Source: Burkholderiaceae bacterium (GTDB lineage: Bacteria > Pseudomonadota > Gammaproteobacteria > Burkholderiales > Burkholderiaceae_F). Taken from it: a stretch of DNA of 64,000 bases. Positions 45,104 through 54,267 of the stretch are shown here, one piece after another. Each line of letters begins with the position of its first letter. Within the stretch, counting starts at the first letter, position 1. The notes beneath the pieces were generated by a model. That model did not search any database. It was not told where the DNA came from and saw only the letters and a program-made list of their open reading frames with translations. The position numbers were made by a program, and so were the translations under genes. The stretch spans positions 1-64,000 of the forward strand of contig JAFTYR010000005.1 in NCBI GenBank assembly GCA_017461315.1, in the 5' to 3' direction.

Positions 45104-45364
45104 AGTGCCTCTCCATAATCAATAGCAAAATTTTATCAGTTATCGTAAAGAAGACTGCGATTACAATATAGAGTCAATATCGTTGATATGAATGCATTTG
45201 TTTGCTTTTTGGACGATGTTTAGAGATAAATTTCTGATTAGAATCTCGTGATGTATCAAAAAAATAAAATGGATTCGTTTTATTAACAGAAATGATTCAG
45301 AAGGTGTGGTCAATACCAATCGAATCGGGTAAAGTTCAACATTAGCATTTTTGTGAGTTGGTAG

Positions 45365-45619
45365 ATGGGTAAAAAATCGATCCAAAATATGACATTTGAA
45401 GAAGCTTTGGCTGAATTAGAAGAACTTTCTTCTCGTATGGGCCAGGGTGGTTTGTCTCTGAACGACTCGGTTGATGCCTATGCCAGGGGTGTTGAGTTAA
45501 GTCGACATTGCCGGAAATTGCTAAATACGGCACAACGCAAAATTCAACAGCTTGATGGAGAACTCTCAGATCTTACAGAGAATAATCTTAAGTCAGATAG
45601 TAATGATGTCAGATTTTAA
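45365..45619 (+). CDS. xseB: Exodeoxyribonuclease VII small subunit
   Basis: 84 residues: MTFEEALAELEELSSRMGQGGLSLNDSVDAYARGVELSRHCRKLL is XseB. It binds XseA in ExoVII. It overlaps ispA by 17 bp, matching the xseB-ispA-dxs operon common in proteobacteria. Confidence 0.95.
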   Translation: MGKKSIQNMTFEEALAELEELSSRMGQGGLSLNDSVDAYARGVELSRHCRKLLNTAQRKIQQLDGELSDLTENNLKSDSNDVRF

Positions 45620-46505
45620 AGAGTGGATGAAAGTACATCAGGCAAGAGTTCAATCCGTGGCAGAACGGCTCTTGCCGAGCGAAGATCTTGTTCCAACAGC
45701 ATTACATCAAGCGATGCGATATGCTGTTATTGGAGGAGGAAAGAGGGTGCGTCCCTTATTGGTGTACGCAGCTTCGGAAATTACCGACGGATGTAAAGAT
45801 GTTGTTGATTTAGTTGCTCTTGCTGTTGAATGTGTACATTCCTATTCGCTCATACACGATGATCTTCCCTGTATGGATAATGATACGTTGCGTCATGGCA
45901 AACCGACTGTACATATTAAATTTGGCGAAGCGACTGCTATGCTCGCAGGGGATGCCTTACAGCCTGAAGCGATTCTTCTATTGCTTCGAACTGGACTACC
46001 GGCTGAACAATGTATGGAACTGGTCCGATTACTGGCTGAGGCTTCTTCTACAACGGGAATGTGTGGTGGACAGGCTATTGATCTGTCTGTAGTCGGTCAG
46101 GCTATTTCATACGAAGATCTTCAAAGAATGCATGCCATGAAGACAGGAGCACTTTTGAAAGCCTCTGTTTTGATGGGAGCAATGAGTGGTCAGTCCGAGT
46201 TTATTTCATCCGATCTTTTAAAGAATTTGAAAGAGTATGGCGAAGCGATTGGTTTGGCTTTTCAGATCGTAGATGACATTTTGGACGTCACAGAAGATAC
46301 GGCTACTTTAGGTAAAACAGCAGGAAAAGATGAAAAGAACGATAAGCCGACTTATGTTTCTTTATTTGGTTTAGATCGATCACGCCAACTCGTTGTAGAA
46401 CAACATAATCGTGCGTTAGATGCACTTTGTTCTCTTGGACTCCTTCAAGGTAAATCAAAGCATCTTGCAGATATCGCTGACTATATAATTAAGCGCTCAT
46501 ACTAA
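45603..46505 (+). CDS. ispA: (2E,6E)-farnesyl diphosphate synthase
   Basis: 300 residues from the ATG at 45603 (or 45606). First Asp-rich motif DDLPCMDND, second motif FQIVDDILD, with GGGKRVRPLLVYAA near the start. It condenses IPP with DMAPP and GPP to FPP, precursor of undecaprenyl-PP and quinones. Translationally coupled to xseB; dxs follows 7 bp later, so isoprenoid supply genes are together. Confidence 0.96.
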   Translation: MMSDFKEWMKVHQARVQSVAERLLPSEDLVPTALHQAMRYAVIGGGKRVRPLLVYAASEITDGCKDVVDLVALAVECVHSYSLIHDDLPCMDNDTLRHGKPTVHIKFGEATAMLAGDALQPEAILLLLRTGLPAEQCMELVRLLAEASSTTGMCGGQAIDLSVVGQAISYEDLQRMHAMKTGALLKASVLMGAMSGQSEFISSDLLKNLKEYGEAIGLAFQIVDDILDVTEDTATLGKTAGKDEKNDKPTYVSLFGLDRSRQLVVEQHNRALDALCSLGLLQGKSKHLADIADYIIKRSY

Positions 46506-46512
46506 GGTTGTC

Positions 46513-48375
46513 ATGTATAAGTTATTAAAAACAATTAATAGTCCGGCAGATTTAAAACAGCTTAGACTACCAGAGCTTAAACAACTTGCTGTAGAGCTTC
46601 GTCAGTACATTATTGATGTTGTTTCCCATACGGGAGGGCATCTATCGTCTTCGCTCGGTTGTGTCGAGTTAGCGATCGCAATTCACTATGTATTTGATAC
46701 CGAAGATGACAAACTCATCTGGGATGTTGGTCATCAGGCTTATGCTCATAAGGTTTTAACCGGACGACGTGATGAAATGCCGACATTGCGTCAATATCGA
46801 GGAATTTGTGGTTTTCCAAAGAGATCTGAAAGTATTCACGATTGCTTTGGTACGGGACATTCATCGACTTCAATCTCCGCAGCTCTAGGTATGGCGGTTG
46901 CCTCCAAGTTACAAGGCAATCACAAAAGAAATCACATTGCGGTGATCGGTGACGGTGCTATAACTGCAGGAATGGCTTTTGAGGCCCTAAATAATGCAGG
47001 CGATATGAAAGATATTCGCCTATTAGTTATTCTAAATGACAACGATTGCTCAATTTCTCCTCCGGTAGGTGCACTAAGTAAGCATTTCACAAGACTTATG
47101 AGTGGGCGTTTTTATGCTCAGGCTCGAGATTTGGGTAAATCAATCGTAAAGCCATTTCCAAAGTTGTGGGAATTTACACGTCGCGCAGAAGAGTACAGTA
47201 AAGGTTGGGTAGCACCGAATTCAACGTTGTTTGAAGAGTTTGGATTGAATTATCATGGTCCAATTAATGGACATGATCTAGAAGCCTTAATTCCCGTTTT
47301 GCAAAATATGAAGAATCTGCAAGGTCCTCTTGTATTGCATGTTGTTACAGAAAAGGGACACGGCTATGAGTTGGCTGAACGAAATCCAACAAAGTATCAC
47401 GGTATTTCACCGTTTGATGTTAAAGTAGGCGTAACTTCAAAGCCTCATGCTAAAACCTACACGGAGGTTTTTAGTGATTGGATTTGTCAGGTTGCGGAAA
47501 AAGATGAAAAAGTAGTTGCGATTACGCCCGCTATGAAAGAGGGATCTGGGCTTGTAGAGTTTCAGAAAAGGTTTCCAGATCGTTTTTTTGATGTTGCGAT
47601 CGCCGAACAACACGCCGCGACCTTCGCAGCAGGACTTGCTGAATCTGGTATGAAACCCGTTGCTACGTTTTATTCCACATTTGCTCAGCGGGCATACGAT
47701 CAGATTTTGCATGATGTCTGTATTCAAAATTTCCCCGTTCTTTTTGCAATTGACCGAGGTGGTCTCGTAGGAGCCGATGGCTCAACCCATCACGGTGCAT
47801 TTGATTTGAGTTTTTTACGATGCATTCCTAATTTGATTCTCATGACACCTTCGGATGAAAATGAGTGTTGTCGTATGTTGCAAACTGGATTAGAAGCCAA
47901 CGGACCATCAGCGGTTCGTTACCCCAGAGGCAAAGGTCTAGGAGTCGTGATTGATTCAGAAATCAAGGCGTTAGAAATTGGTAAATCAAGAACATTACGT
48001 AGTAGTGAAAAACAAATAAATCGAGTCGCTTTCCTCGCCTTTGGTTCTATGGTAGAAGTAGCGATGCGGGTTGCCAATAAGATCGATGCTACTGTGATCG
48101 ATATGCGGTTTGTAAAACCTATTGATGAAAAGGCAATTGAGAAAGCAACTAAAGAACATGATTTACTTGTAACCATAGAAGAAAATGCCATACTTGGCGG
48201 TGCAGGAAGTGCTTGTTTAGAGGTTGTTTCTCGTTTAGGTATACCGGTTCGCACACTTCAAATTGGTTTACCGGATCAGTTTGTGGAACACGGTGATAAA
48301 GCTAGGTTATTCCAAGATTGTGGAATGGATGAACTAAGCATCATTGAACGCGTGAAATCTGCATTGCAGGTTTGA
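46513..48375 (+). CDS. dxs: 1-deoxy-D-xylulose-5-phosphate synthase
   Basis: 620 residues. Thiamine-PP site AVIGDGAITAGMAFEALNNAGD with NDNDCSISPPVGAL, and the transketolase-like VAIAEQHAATFAAGLA and DRGGLVGADGSTHHGAFDLSFL are conserved. First step of the MEP pathway: pyruvate plus glyceraldehyde-3-phosphate to DXP. Last of xseB-ispA-dxs, then murB 16 bp later. Confidence 0.97.
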   Translation: MYKLLKTINSPADLKQLRLPELKQLAVELRQYIIDVVSHTGGHLSSSLGCVELAIAIHYVFDTEDDKLIWDVGHQAYAHKVLTGRRDEMPTLRQYRGICGFPKRSESIHDCFGTGHSSTSISAALGMAVASKLQGNHKRNHIAVIGDGAITAGMAFEALNNAGDMKDIRLLVILNDNDCSISPPVGALSKHFTRLMSGRFYAQARDLGKSIVKPFPKLWEFTRRAEEYSKGWVAPNSTLFEEFGLNYHGPINGHDLEALIPVLQNMKNLQGPLVLHVVTEKGHGYELAERNPTKYHGISPFDVKVGVTSKPHAKTYTEVFSDWICQVAEKDEKVVAITPAMKEGSGLVEFQKRFPDRFFDVAIAEQHAATFAAGLAESGMKPVATFYSTFAQRAYDQILHDVCIQNFPVLFAIDRGGLVGADGSTHHGAFDLSFLRCIPNLILMTPSDENECCRMLQTGLEANGPSAVRYPRGKGLGVVIDSEIKALEIGKSRTLRSSEKQINRVAFLAFGSMVEVAMRVANKIDATVIDMRFVKPIDEKAIEKATKEHDLLVTIEENAILGGAGSACLEVVSRLGIPVRTLQIGLPDQFVEHGDKARLFQDCGMDELSIIERVKSALQV

Positions 48376-48391
48376 CATAACTGGAGCAAAA

Positions 48392-49417
48392 ATGGTACCG
48401 GAAATCTTGCAGGATTTTCAACTTAAACGCTTTAATACATTTGGTGTAAGTGCCAAAGCATCGGAGTTTGTTCGAATTAATTCACTTGAAGATCTCCGAG
48501 TAATTCGAGATTATTTATCTCAAACTCCTGAAAAACCTTTTATGGTTCTAGGAGGAGGATCGGATGTGTTATTCCGACAAGATTTTCCGGGACTTATTCT
48601 CTTAATGGAGATGCGTGGGATCACAGTCGTTAACGAGGATACGGATTACCATTATATTCGTGCAGGAGCCGGTGAAAATTGGCACAGCTTTGTGCGCCGT
48701 ATGTTGGATGCAGGAAAAACCGGACTTGAGAATTTAGCTCTTATCCCTGGAACGGTAGGAGCTTCTCCGATTCAAAACATTGGAGCTTATGGTATTGAAG
48801 TCGCTGAGCGAATCGTTTCGGTTGAATGCTTTGATATGCAAAGTGGAGAAGTAGTTGAATTTTCCGCAGAACAGTGTGAGTTTGGCTATCGCTCGTCTAT
48901 TTTTAAGAAACCTGAAAATCATAAGTATGTCATCATCTCGGTGCTCTTTAAACTTCCAAAAAACTGGATTCCGTTGTTAGATTATGGCGATTTAAAACGT
49001 GAAATCGACTCCTATCGCCCGCCTCGTCTTAATGTAGAAGATGTGTTTGCTTCTGTGGTCGCATTAAGATCTCGCAAGCTACCTAATCCACAAAGAATTG
49101 GAAACGCTGGAAGTTTCTTTAAGAATCCGATTCTAAGTAGAGAGAAGTTTAGGGAAATTCTTCGAATTGCTCCTGATGTGGTTTCGTATCCGGTCGATGA
49201 GGATCGGGTTAAGCTCTCCGCGGCTTGGTTAATTGATAAAGCCGGTCTAAAGGGACTTCGTATGGGAAATGTTGGTACATACGAACGTCAACCTCTCGTT
49301 ATTGTTAACTATGGACAGGCTTGCGGTGAAGAGGTTTATGCCATGGCACAAGATATTTGTCTTCATGTTAAGAATTATTTTGGTATTAAACTTGAACCAG
49401 AAGTCGTGATTATTTGA
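48392..49417 (+). CDS. murB: UDP-N-acetylenolpyruvoylglucosamine reductase
   Basis: 341 residues. FAD-binding motifs FNTFGVSAKASEFVRI, LGGGSDVLFRQDFPG and GLENLALIPGTVGASPIQNIGAYG; catalytic Ser in NAGSFFKNP and Glu in LEPEVVII. It uses NADPH to make UDP-MurNAc. Type I MurB. Ended by the inverted repeat at 49445-49485, convergent with argF. Confidence 0.96.
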   Translation: MVPEILQDFQLKRFNTFGVSAKASEFVRINSLEDLRVIRDYLSQTPEKPFMVLGGGSDVLFRQDFPGLILLMEMRGITVVNEDTDYHYIRAGAGENWHSFVRRMLDAGKTGLENLALIPGTVGASPIQNIGAYGIEVAERIVSVECFDMQSGEVVEFSAEQCEFGYRSSIFKKPENHKYVIISVLFKLPKNWIPLLDYGDLKREIDSYRPPRLNVEDVFASVVALRSRKLPNPQRIGNAGSFFKNPILSREKFREILRIAPDVVSYPVDEDRVKLSAAWLIDKAGLKGLRMGNVGTYERQPLVIVNYGQACGEEVYAMAQDICLHVKNYFGIKLEPEVVII

Positions 49418-49444
49418 TCGGATAATGAAATTGTTCATAAAAAA

Positions 49445-49485
49445 ATAAGAAGAAAGAAACGATAAAATGCTTTCTTTCTTCTTAT
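49445..49485. terminator. Bidirectional terminator, murB/argF
   Basis: ATAAGAAGAAAGAAA (49445-49459) pairs perfectly with TTTCTTTCTTCTTAT (49471-49485), an unusually long A/T-rich stem of 15 bp. Confidence 0.7.
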
Positions 49486-49506
49486 AAAAGTTGAAAATTT
49501 AGACTA

Positions 49507-50412
49507 TTAGTGACAGAGTAGAAATTCCATAATAGCTTTTTGTACGTGCAGGCGGTTAGCGGCCTCGCTCCAAACAGCAGACTGTGGTCCGTCAATGACT
49601 TCTGCGGTGACTTCTTCCCCGCGATGGGCTGGAAGACAGTGCATGAACAAAGCATCCGATTTTGCTTTTTCCATGATGGCTTCATTGACTTGCCAGCGTG
49701 CTGAAACGGGACGATTTTTTTCTTTCCTTGTATCGTATCCGGAAGAGGTCCATGTGTCTGTGGTGACGAGATCGGCGCCACGAGCGGCATCTTCTGGTGT
49801 TAAGAAAAAGTCATAACAACGTGTAGAAGGCATACGTGTTGCATCTATCTTAAAGCCGACAGGAGCGTAGATATTGATGTGGAAATCGAAAATGTCCGCA
49901 GCTTCCAACCAGGTGTAAAGCACGTTATTCGCATCCCCGATCCAAGCAACATTACAGCCTTGAACACTTCCCCTAAGTTCCTTGAACGTGAATAGGTCTC
50001 CCATGATTTGACAAGGATGCCATTCATTAGTCAAACCATTAATGACGGGAACGACTGAAGCAGATGCAAAAGACTCTAATCTCTTTTGTTCAAAGGTACG
50101 AACCATAATCAAATCAACCATACGAGATACGACACGGGCGGTATCTTCAAATGTTTCGTGATTGATTAGATGTGAATCTTTAGGATTTAAATCAATAACA
50201 GAACCACCTAATTGAGAAAATCCCGATTCAAAAGAAACTCGAGTACGAGTGCTAGCTTTTTCAAAAAGCATAGCAAGAACTTTACCAACGAAAGGCTGAT
50301 AAACCTCTCCAGACTCTTTTTGTTTTTTGAGAACACCCGCTCTGGCTAAAATGGAACGAAGTTCTTCCACACTATAGTCAGACAGTCTTAAAAAATGTCG
50401 AAGCGTAGTCAT
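49507..50412 (-). CDS. argF: Ornithine carbamoyltransferase
   Basis: 301 residues. Carbamoyl-phosphate site FEKASTRTRVSFESG; ornithine side MHCLPAHRGEEV. It forms citrulline in arginine biosynthesis. It follows argD by 11 bp on the minus strand, so argD-argF form an operon. Confidence 0.96.
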   Translation of the reverse strand: MTTLRHFLRLSDYSVEELRSILARAGVLKKQKESGEVYQPFVGKVLAMLFEKASTRTRVSFESGFSQLGGSVIDLNPKDSHLINHETFEDTARVVSRMVDLIMVRTFEQKRLESFASASVVPVINGLTNEWHPCQIMGDLFTFKELRGSVQGCNVAWIGDANNVLYTWLEAADIFDFHINIYAPVGFKIDATRMPSTRCYDFFLTPEDAARGADLVTTDTWTSSGYDTRKEKNRPVSARWQVNEAIMEKAKSDALFMHCLPAHRGEEVTAEVIDGPQSAVWSEAANRLHVQKAIMEFLLCH

Positions 50413-50423
50413 GAAATCCCCGA

Positions 50424-51605
50424 TTAAATTTTCGGCTGTGCGAGGAATGCACGAATGACAGGCGTAATTCGAGAAACGATTTCATCGGCTTCGGCTTCGC
50501 TTAAATTAAGTGGTGGGACTAAGCGAATGACGTTGCCCGCTGTAACACTGAAGGTTAAACCTGCTTTAAGACCTGAATCTAAAATATCGTGAGCATCGCG
50601 ATCCAAAACGATACCGAGCATCAAGCCTTTACCTCGAATACCACGAACGCCTGCGAAACCATTTAAGGACTTGGAGAGAGCCTTCTTTAATCGTTTACCA
50701 ACCACTTCAGCGTTTTCTACTAATTTTTCATCTTCGATGATGTTGATGACTTCGAGAGCCGAGCGCATCGCAAGTGGGTTTCCACCAAACGTTGTACCGT
50801 GATTACCAGGTTTAAAAATTTGTTTTGCTTTTTCGCTACATACAACGGCTCCAACTGGTACACCACCCGCCAAACCTTTAGCAAGTGTCATAACATCAGG
50901 TTTAACTTCGGCCCATTGATGAGCAAACCATTTACCAGTTCGACCCATACCACTTTGAACTTCATCAACCATGAGTAACCAGTCGTTTTCGTCGCAGATT
51001 TGACGTAATTCTTGTATGACGTGTAAATCAATAGGAATAACACCGCCTTCACCTTGAACGGGTTCAAACATAACGGCAACCACGTTAGGATTGTTTTTTG
51101 CAATTTCACGGATAACTTCAGTATTTTGCTCTTCCACATGGATAAAACCTTCTGTGTATGGAGCAAAGCCAGAACGGACCAACGGGTTACCTGTTGCAGA
51201 TAGGGTTGCAATGGAGCGACCGTGGAATGCATGTTTCATAACAATAATGTTGGGAACCTCAATTCCCTTATCGTGTCCATACTTACGAGCTAGTTTAAAG
51301 GCGCATTCATTAGCTTCTAATCCACTGTTGCAGAAAAAAGCTGCGGACAACCCCGAGTACTCAACTAATTTTGAGGCAACTGCTTCCTGTAGTGGAATTT
51401 CAAAATAATTCGAACAATGAAGGAGTTTAGAAGCTTGATCTGAAATCGCCTTGACCAGACGGGGATGAGCATGACCTACAGAACAGACTGCGATTCCGGC
51501 TAAGGCATCGAGGTACTTATTTCCGTCCTTATCCCAAAGCCAAGAACCTTGTCCATGAGTAAAGCTGATTGGGAGACGACCATATGTGTTAAGCAAGTGG
51601 GTCAT
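50424..51605 (-). CDS. argD: Acetylornithine transaminase
   Basis: 393 residues, class III PLP aminotransferase. GIAVCSVGHAHPRLV, FFCNSGLEANECAFKLARKYG, DEVQSGMGRTGKWFAHQ and the PLP lysine in MTLAKGLAGGVPVGA are clear. It makes N-acetylornithine and may also act in lysine synthesis. ATG with AAGGAAG upstream. Confidence 0.96.
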   Translation of the reverse strand: MTHLLNTYGRLPISFTHGQGSWLWDKDGNKYLDALAGIAVCSVGHAHPRLVKAISDQASKLLHCSNYFEIPLQEAVASKLVEYSGLSAAFFCNSGLEANECAFKLARKYGHDKGIEVPNIIVMKHAFHGRSIATLSATGNPLVRSGFAPYTEGFIHVEEQNTEVIREIAKNNPNVVAVMFEPVQGEGGVIPIDLHVIQELRQICDENDWLLMVDEVQSGMGRTGKWFAHQWAEVKPDVMTLAKGLAGGVPVGAVVCSEKAKQIFKPGNHGTTFGGNPLAMRSALEVINIIEDEKLVENAEVVGKRLKKALSKSLNGFAGVRGIRGKGLMLGIVLDRDAHDILDSGLKAGLTFSVTAGNVIRLVPPLNLSEAEADEIVSRITPVIRAFLAQPKI

Positions 51606-51771
51606 TGCAGAAAACTTCCTTTTTTAGATTAAAGTGACTAAATCTTATTTTGCGTTTAACGCATTCGATCAATTATAGGAGACGAGCGGGTAATAGGGGT
51701 TAGTTACAAAAGAATTTATGACTTTTTTTGTCTACGTTTAGTTAAATTGGAAAAATTAAAAAGGACTTTAT

Positions 51772-51793
51772 CGAGCTAAGTCCACAAAGTCCT
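51772..51793 (-). terminator. Terminator of murJ
   Basis: AGGACTTT (51772-51779) pairs with AAAGTCCT (51786-51793), and the minus strand continues with a T-rich tract. Confidence 0.65.
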
Positions 51794-51830
51794 ATATTGA
51801 AGAAAGAGATGTAGACGATAAACTTTATTT

Positions 51831-53378
51831 TTATTCTAATTCCGAAGCTTTTAAGTCACTAATTCGATATCCAAAAATAAAGAGTATTAAAAGATAAGCA
51901 AAACCAGCAATAGCAATTGTGGCTAATAAAACAATCAACTGATAAGGTCCGTTCAAAGAATTCAGGCTTAAAAGATTTTGTTCACAGACATAAAGAATTG
52001 TGAATAAAACGATGCATCCAATAAACACTGTTAGAAAAAGTTTTTTCCAACCATTTGTGGGACGGTATTGACCTCTTTTATAAAGTACTACCAACAATAG
52101 CAAGGCGTTAATACAAGCGCCTAAACCAACGGATAAAGCCAAACCAGCATGGGCAAAAAGAGGAACATTGATAAGGTTGAGCATTTGCGTAGCAACTAGG
52201 GCAACACAAGCGATTTTGACGGGGGTTTTTATGTCTTTTTGAGAATAAAAGCCTGGGGCCAGAATCTTAATGGCAATAAGGCCAATTAATCCACAGGAAT
52301 AGCCAAGCACGGCCATAGAGGTTTGTTCAATATCATAAGAAACGAAGCGAGAACTTCTAAAAAGAACGTCGATCAATTCTTTGCTGATACAGGCTAGGCC
52401 AATTGAGGCCGGAACAGCAAATACGACGACTAATTTCAAACCCCAGTCAAGTAATTTGTTGTAGCGATCAAGGTCCTTTTTGGCATAAGCCGAAGATAAA
52501 CTAGGTAGTAGTACGGTACCAAGGGCTACTCCAAGAAGTGCTGTCGGAAATTCCATGAGTCGGTCGGCATAAGCTAACCAAGTGACTGATCCTTCTTGTA
52601 AGAAAGAAGCAATATTAGTATTGATTAGAATCGATATTTGGGCTACACCAACAGCAAAAAGAGCAGGCGCCATTAATTTAATAACTTTTCGTACTGAGGC
52701 ATCTCTTATGGCAGAAAAAGGGTTGATTGGATGAGGAAGTAAACCTATTTTCTTAAGAGAAGGAAGTTGAACTAAAAGTTGCAACAAGCCTCCAGACATG
52801 ACTCCTATCGCCAGAGCATAAATGGGGCGATCGAGCTTTGGTGCTATGAATAAAGTTGCTGAAATGAGCGATAAATTTAATAGAACAGGGACCACAGCTG
52901 GAATTGCAAAGTGCTTCCAGGTGTTAAGAACCGCTGAACAGAAAGCTACCATAGACATGAAAAAAATGTATGGGAACATGTAACGGGTCAATTCAGTAGC
53001 AATATTAAAGGCGTGAGATTGTTGCGCTAAACCTGAAGCAATAATCCAGACCAAGATAGGAGCGATAAAAACGCCAAGGATGCTGACTGCAAGAACGACC
53101 ATCGCGAGTACGGATGCAATGCGATCAATGAATTGTTTGGTTTCTGAAAATTCTTTATTTTCCTTGGAGTCGGCAAGCATGGGAACAAATGCTTGTTGGA
53201 ATGCACCTTCAGCGAAGAGTCGACGTAGTAAATTGGGTAGACGAAAAGCTACGTAATATGCGTCTGTATCGCTACTAACGCCGAAGACACGAGCGATGAG
53301 GATATCTCGGATGAGTCCTGTAACTCGAGACAATAATGTCATGCCAGAAATGACAGCGGCACTTCGAAAAAGACTCAA
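51831..53378 (-). CDS. murJ: Lipid II flippase MurJ
   Basis: 515 residues with about 14 membrane helices. The N-terminus SAAVISGMTLLSRVTGLIRDILIARVFG and the segment RLPNLLRRLFAEGAFQQAFVPML are diagnostic of MurJ/MviN. It flips lipid II across the inner membrane for peptidoglycan synthesis. Divergent from rpsT, a common beta-proteobacterial arrangement. Monocistronic with its own terminator. Confidence 0.96.
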   Translation of the reverse strand: MSLFRSAAVISGMTLLSRVTGLIRDILIARVFGVSSDTDAYYVAFRLPNLLRRLFAEGAFQQAFVPMLADSKENKEFSETKQFIDRIASVLAMVVLAVSILGVFIAPILVWIIASGLAQQSHAFNIATELTRYMFPYIFFMSMVAFCSAVLNTWKHFAIPAVVPVLLNLSLISATLFIAPKLDRPIYALAIGVMSGGLLQLLVQLPSLKKIGLLPHPINPFSAIRDASVRKVIKLMAPALFAVGVAQISILINTNIASFLQEGSVTWLAYADRLMEFPTALLGVALGTVLLPSLSSAYAKKDLDRYNKLLDWGLKLVVVFAVPASIGLACISKELIDVLFRSSRFVSYDIEQTSMAVLGYSCGLIGLIAIKILAPGFYSQKDIKTPVKIACVALVATQMLNLINVPLFAHAGLALSVGLGACINALLLLVVLYKRGQYRPTNGWKKLFLTVFIGCIVLFTILYVCEQNLLSLNSLNGPYQLIVLLATIAIAGFAYLLILFIFGYRISDLKASELE

Positions 53379-53488
53379 GTTACTCTCCTTATGTTGTTTA
53401 TTTTTCTCATCTTGAGTATAGATTAAAGGAAAATTTCATAAAAAACGATTGTTTTTTGTTTGTGATTTAAGAAAAAACGATATTGATC

Positions 53489-53517
53489 TTGAAAGAAAAT
53501 CTCATTTTTGATATATT
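53489..53517 (+). promoter_or_regulatory. Promoter of rpsT
   Basis: TTGAAA (53489-53494) and TATATT (53512-53517) are spaced exactly 17 bp. The predicted start leaves a leader of about 130 bases. Confidence 0.65.
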
Positions 53518-53591
53518 CTCTCGCTTTGAGGATTCGTGATTTAAGCACGAGTCATTTGATTTTTTATTGATATAACCGGCCGAGCCCGAAG

Positions 53592-53638
53592 TAATGCTAG
53601 TGGCAACCGGTAAGAACAAAACAATGCCACGAGCATTA
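53592..53638 (+). promoter_or_regulatory. Long leader hairpin before rpsT
   Basis: TAATGCTAGTGGCA (53592-53605) pairs with TGCCACGAGCATTA (53625-53638), 13 of 14 positions. It ends just before the rpsT ribosome binding site and is not followed by T, so it is a leader structure rather than a terminator. It may serve S20 autoregulation. Confidence 0.55.
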
Positions 53639-53656
53639 GGCAAGGAAATTTAAGAA

Positions 53657-53920
53657 ATGGCAAATACGAAACAAGCTCGTAAGCGTGCGCTTCAGTCTGT
53701 CGCTCGCAATAAGCATCTTTCTGCTCAGCGTTCTCGTTATCGCACAGCAATCAAGGCTGTGCGTAAGCTCGTTCTTGCGGGCGACAAGGAAGCTGCTCAG
53801 CAGGCCTTTGTTAAGGCACAATCTGTAATTGATTCTATGGCTGATAAGAAGGTTCTCCACAAGAACGCTGCTGCTCGCCATAAGACTCGTCTTGTTGCTG
53901 CAATCAAGGCAATGGCTTAA
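53657..53920 (+). CDS. rpsT: 30S ribosomal protein S20
   Basis: 87 residues: [18 protein letters not shown] and [15 protein letters not shown] are S20. AAGGAAA precedes the ATG. Monocistronic, with a structured leader and a terminator at 53984-54017. Confidence 0.97.
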   Translation: MANTKQARKRALQSVARNKHLSAQRSRYRTAIKAVRKLVLAGDKEAAQQAFVKAQSVIDSMADKKVLHKNAAARHKTRLVAAIKAMA

Positions 53921-53983
53921 TAAGCAAAGTGAAAGTTTAAATACTTTAGGACTTGTGTCTTAAGGTAGCTAAATGAGTAAAAC

Positions 53984-54017
53984 AAACCGCTAATAGGATT
54001 CATCTTGTTAGCGGTTT
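53984..54017 (+). terminator. Terminator of rpsT
   Basis: AAACCGCTAA (53984-53993) pairs with TTAGCGGTTT (54008-54017), followed by GTTGTTTGT. Confidence 0.75.
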
Positions 54018-54079
54018 GTTGTTTGTACGGTTGAAATGCTTGTATACGTATTTCAATAAAATGAATCAAAGTATTTCAA

Positions 54080-54111
54080 GCAAAAGAAAAGGGTAACTTT
54101 ACGATACCCTT
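54080..54111 (-). terminator. Terminator of the Fur-box small ORF unit
   Basis: AAGGGTA (54089-54095) and TACCCTT (54105-54111); read on the minus strand the stem runs into TTCTTTTG. It lies just after the small ORF. Confidence 0.7.
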
Positions 54112-54119
54112 ATGACAAT

Positions 54120-54206
54120 TTAACCCAATAGCCATGCCAAAAGTAAAACAGTGCAAAAAGGAGCGAGGGTTAAACGAATTAACTGTGCATCAAAGAAGAC
54201 TCTCAT
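54120..54206 (-). CDS. 28-residue hydrophobic micropeptide under a Fur box (candidate)
   Basis: The ATG at 54206 has GAGGGG six bases upstream; another ATG at 54212 is too close to it. The peptide begins MRVFFDAQLIRLTLAPF and continues as a hydrophobic segment ending LLLAWLLG, so it looks like a single-helix membrane peptide. Promoter and Fur box at 54233-54261 and a terminator at 54080-54111 frame it exactly. I do not recognise a family; it is not HemP. It could also be an iron-regulated small RNA whose ORF is incidental, but the strong ribosome binding site argues for translation. Confidence 0.6.
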   Translation of the reverse strand: MRVFFDAQLIRLTLAPFCTVLLLAWLLG

Positions 54207-54232
54207 ACTCATCCCCTCAAAAAAGATGATTT

Positions 54233-54261
54233 ATAGTATCATAAATGAGAATCATTCTCAA
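54233..54261 (-). promoter_or_regulatory. Fur box within a promoter (minus strand)
   Basis: TGAGAAT-C-ATTCTCA (54246-54260) is a perfect 7-1-7 palindrome fitting the Fur consensus TGANAAT-N-ATTNTCA. It overlaps TTGAGA (-35, minus strand 54261-54256) and the spacer to TACTAT (-10, 54238-54233), which are 17 bp apart. Binding there would block RNA polymerase when iron is sufficient. Confidence 0.75.
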
Positions 54262-54267
54262 ATTAAA

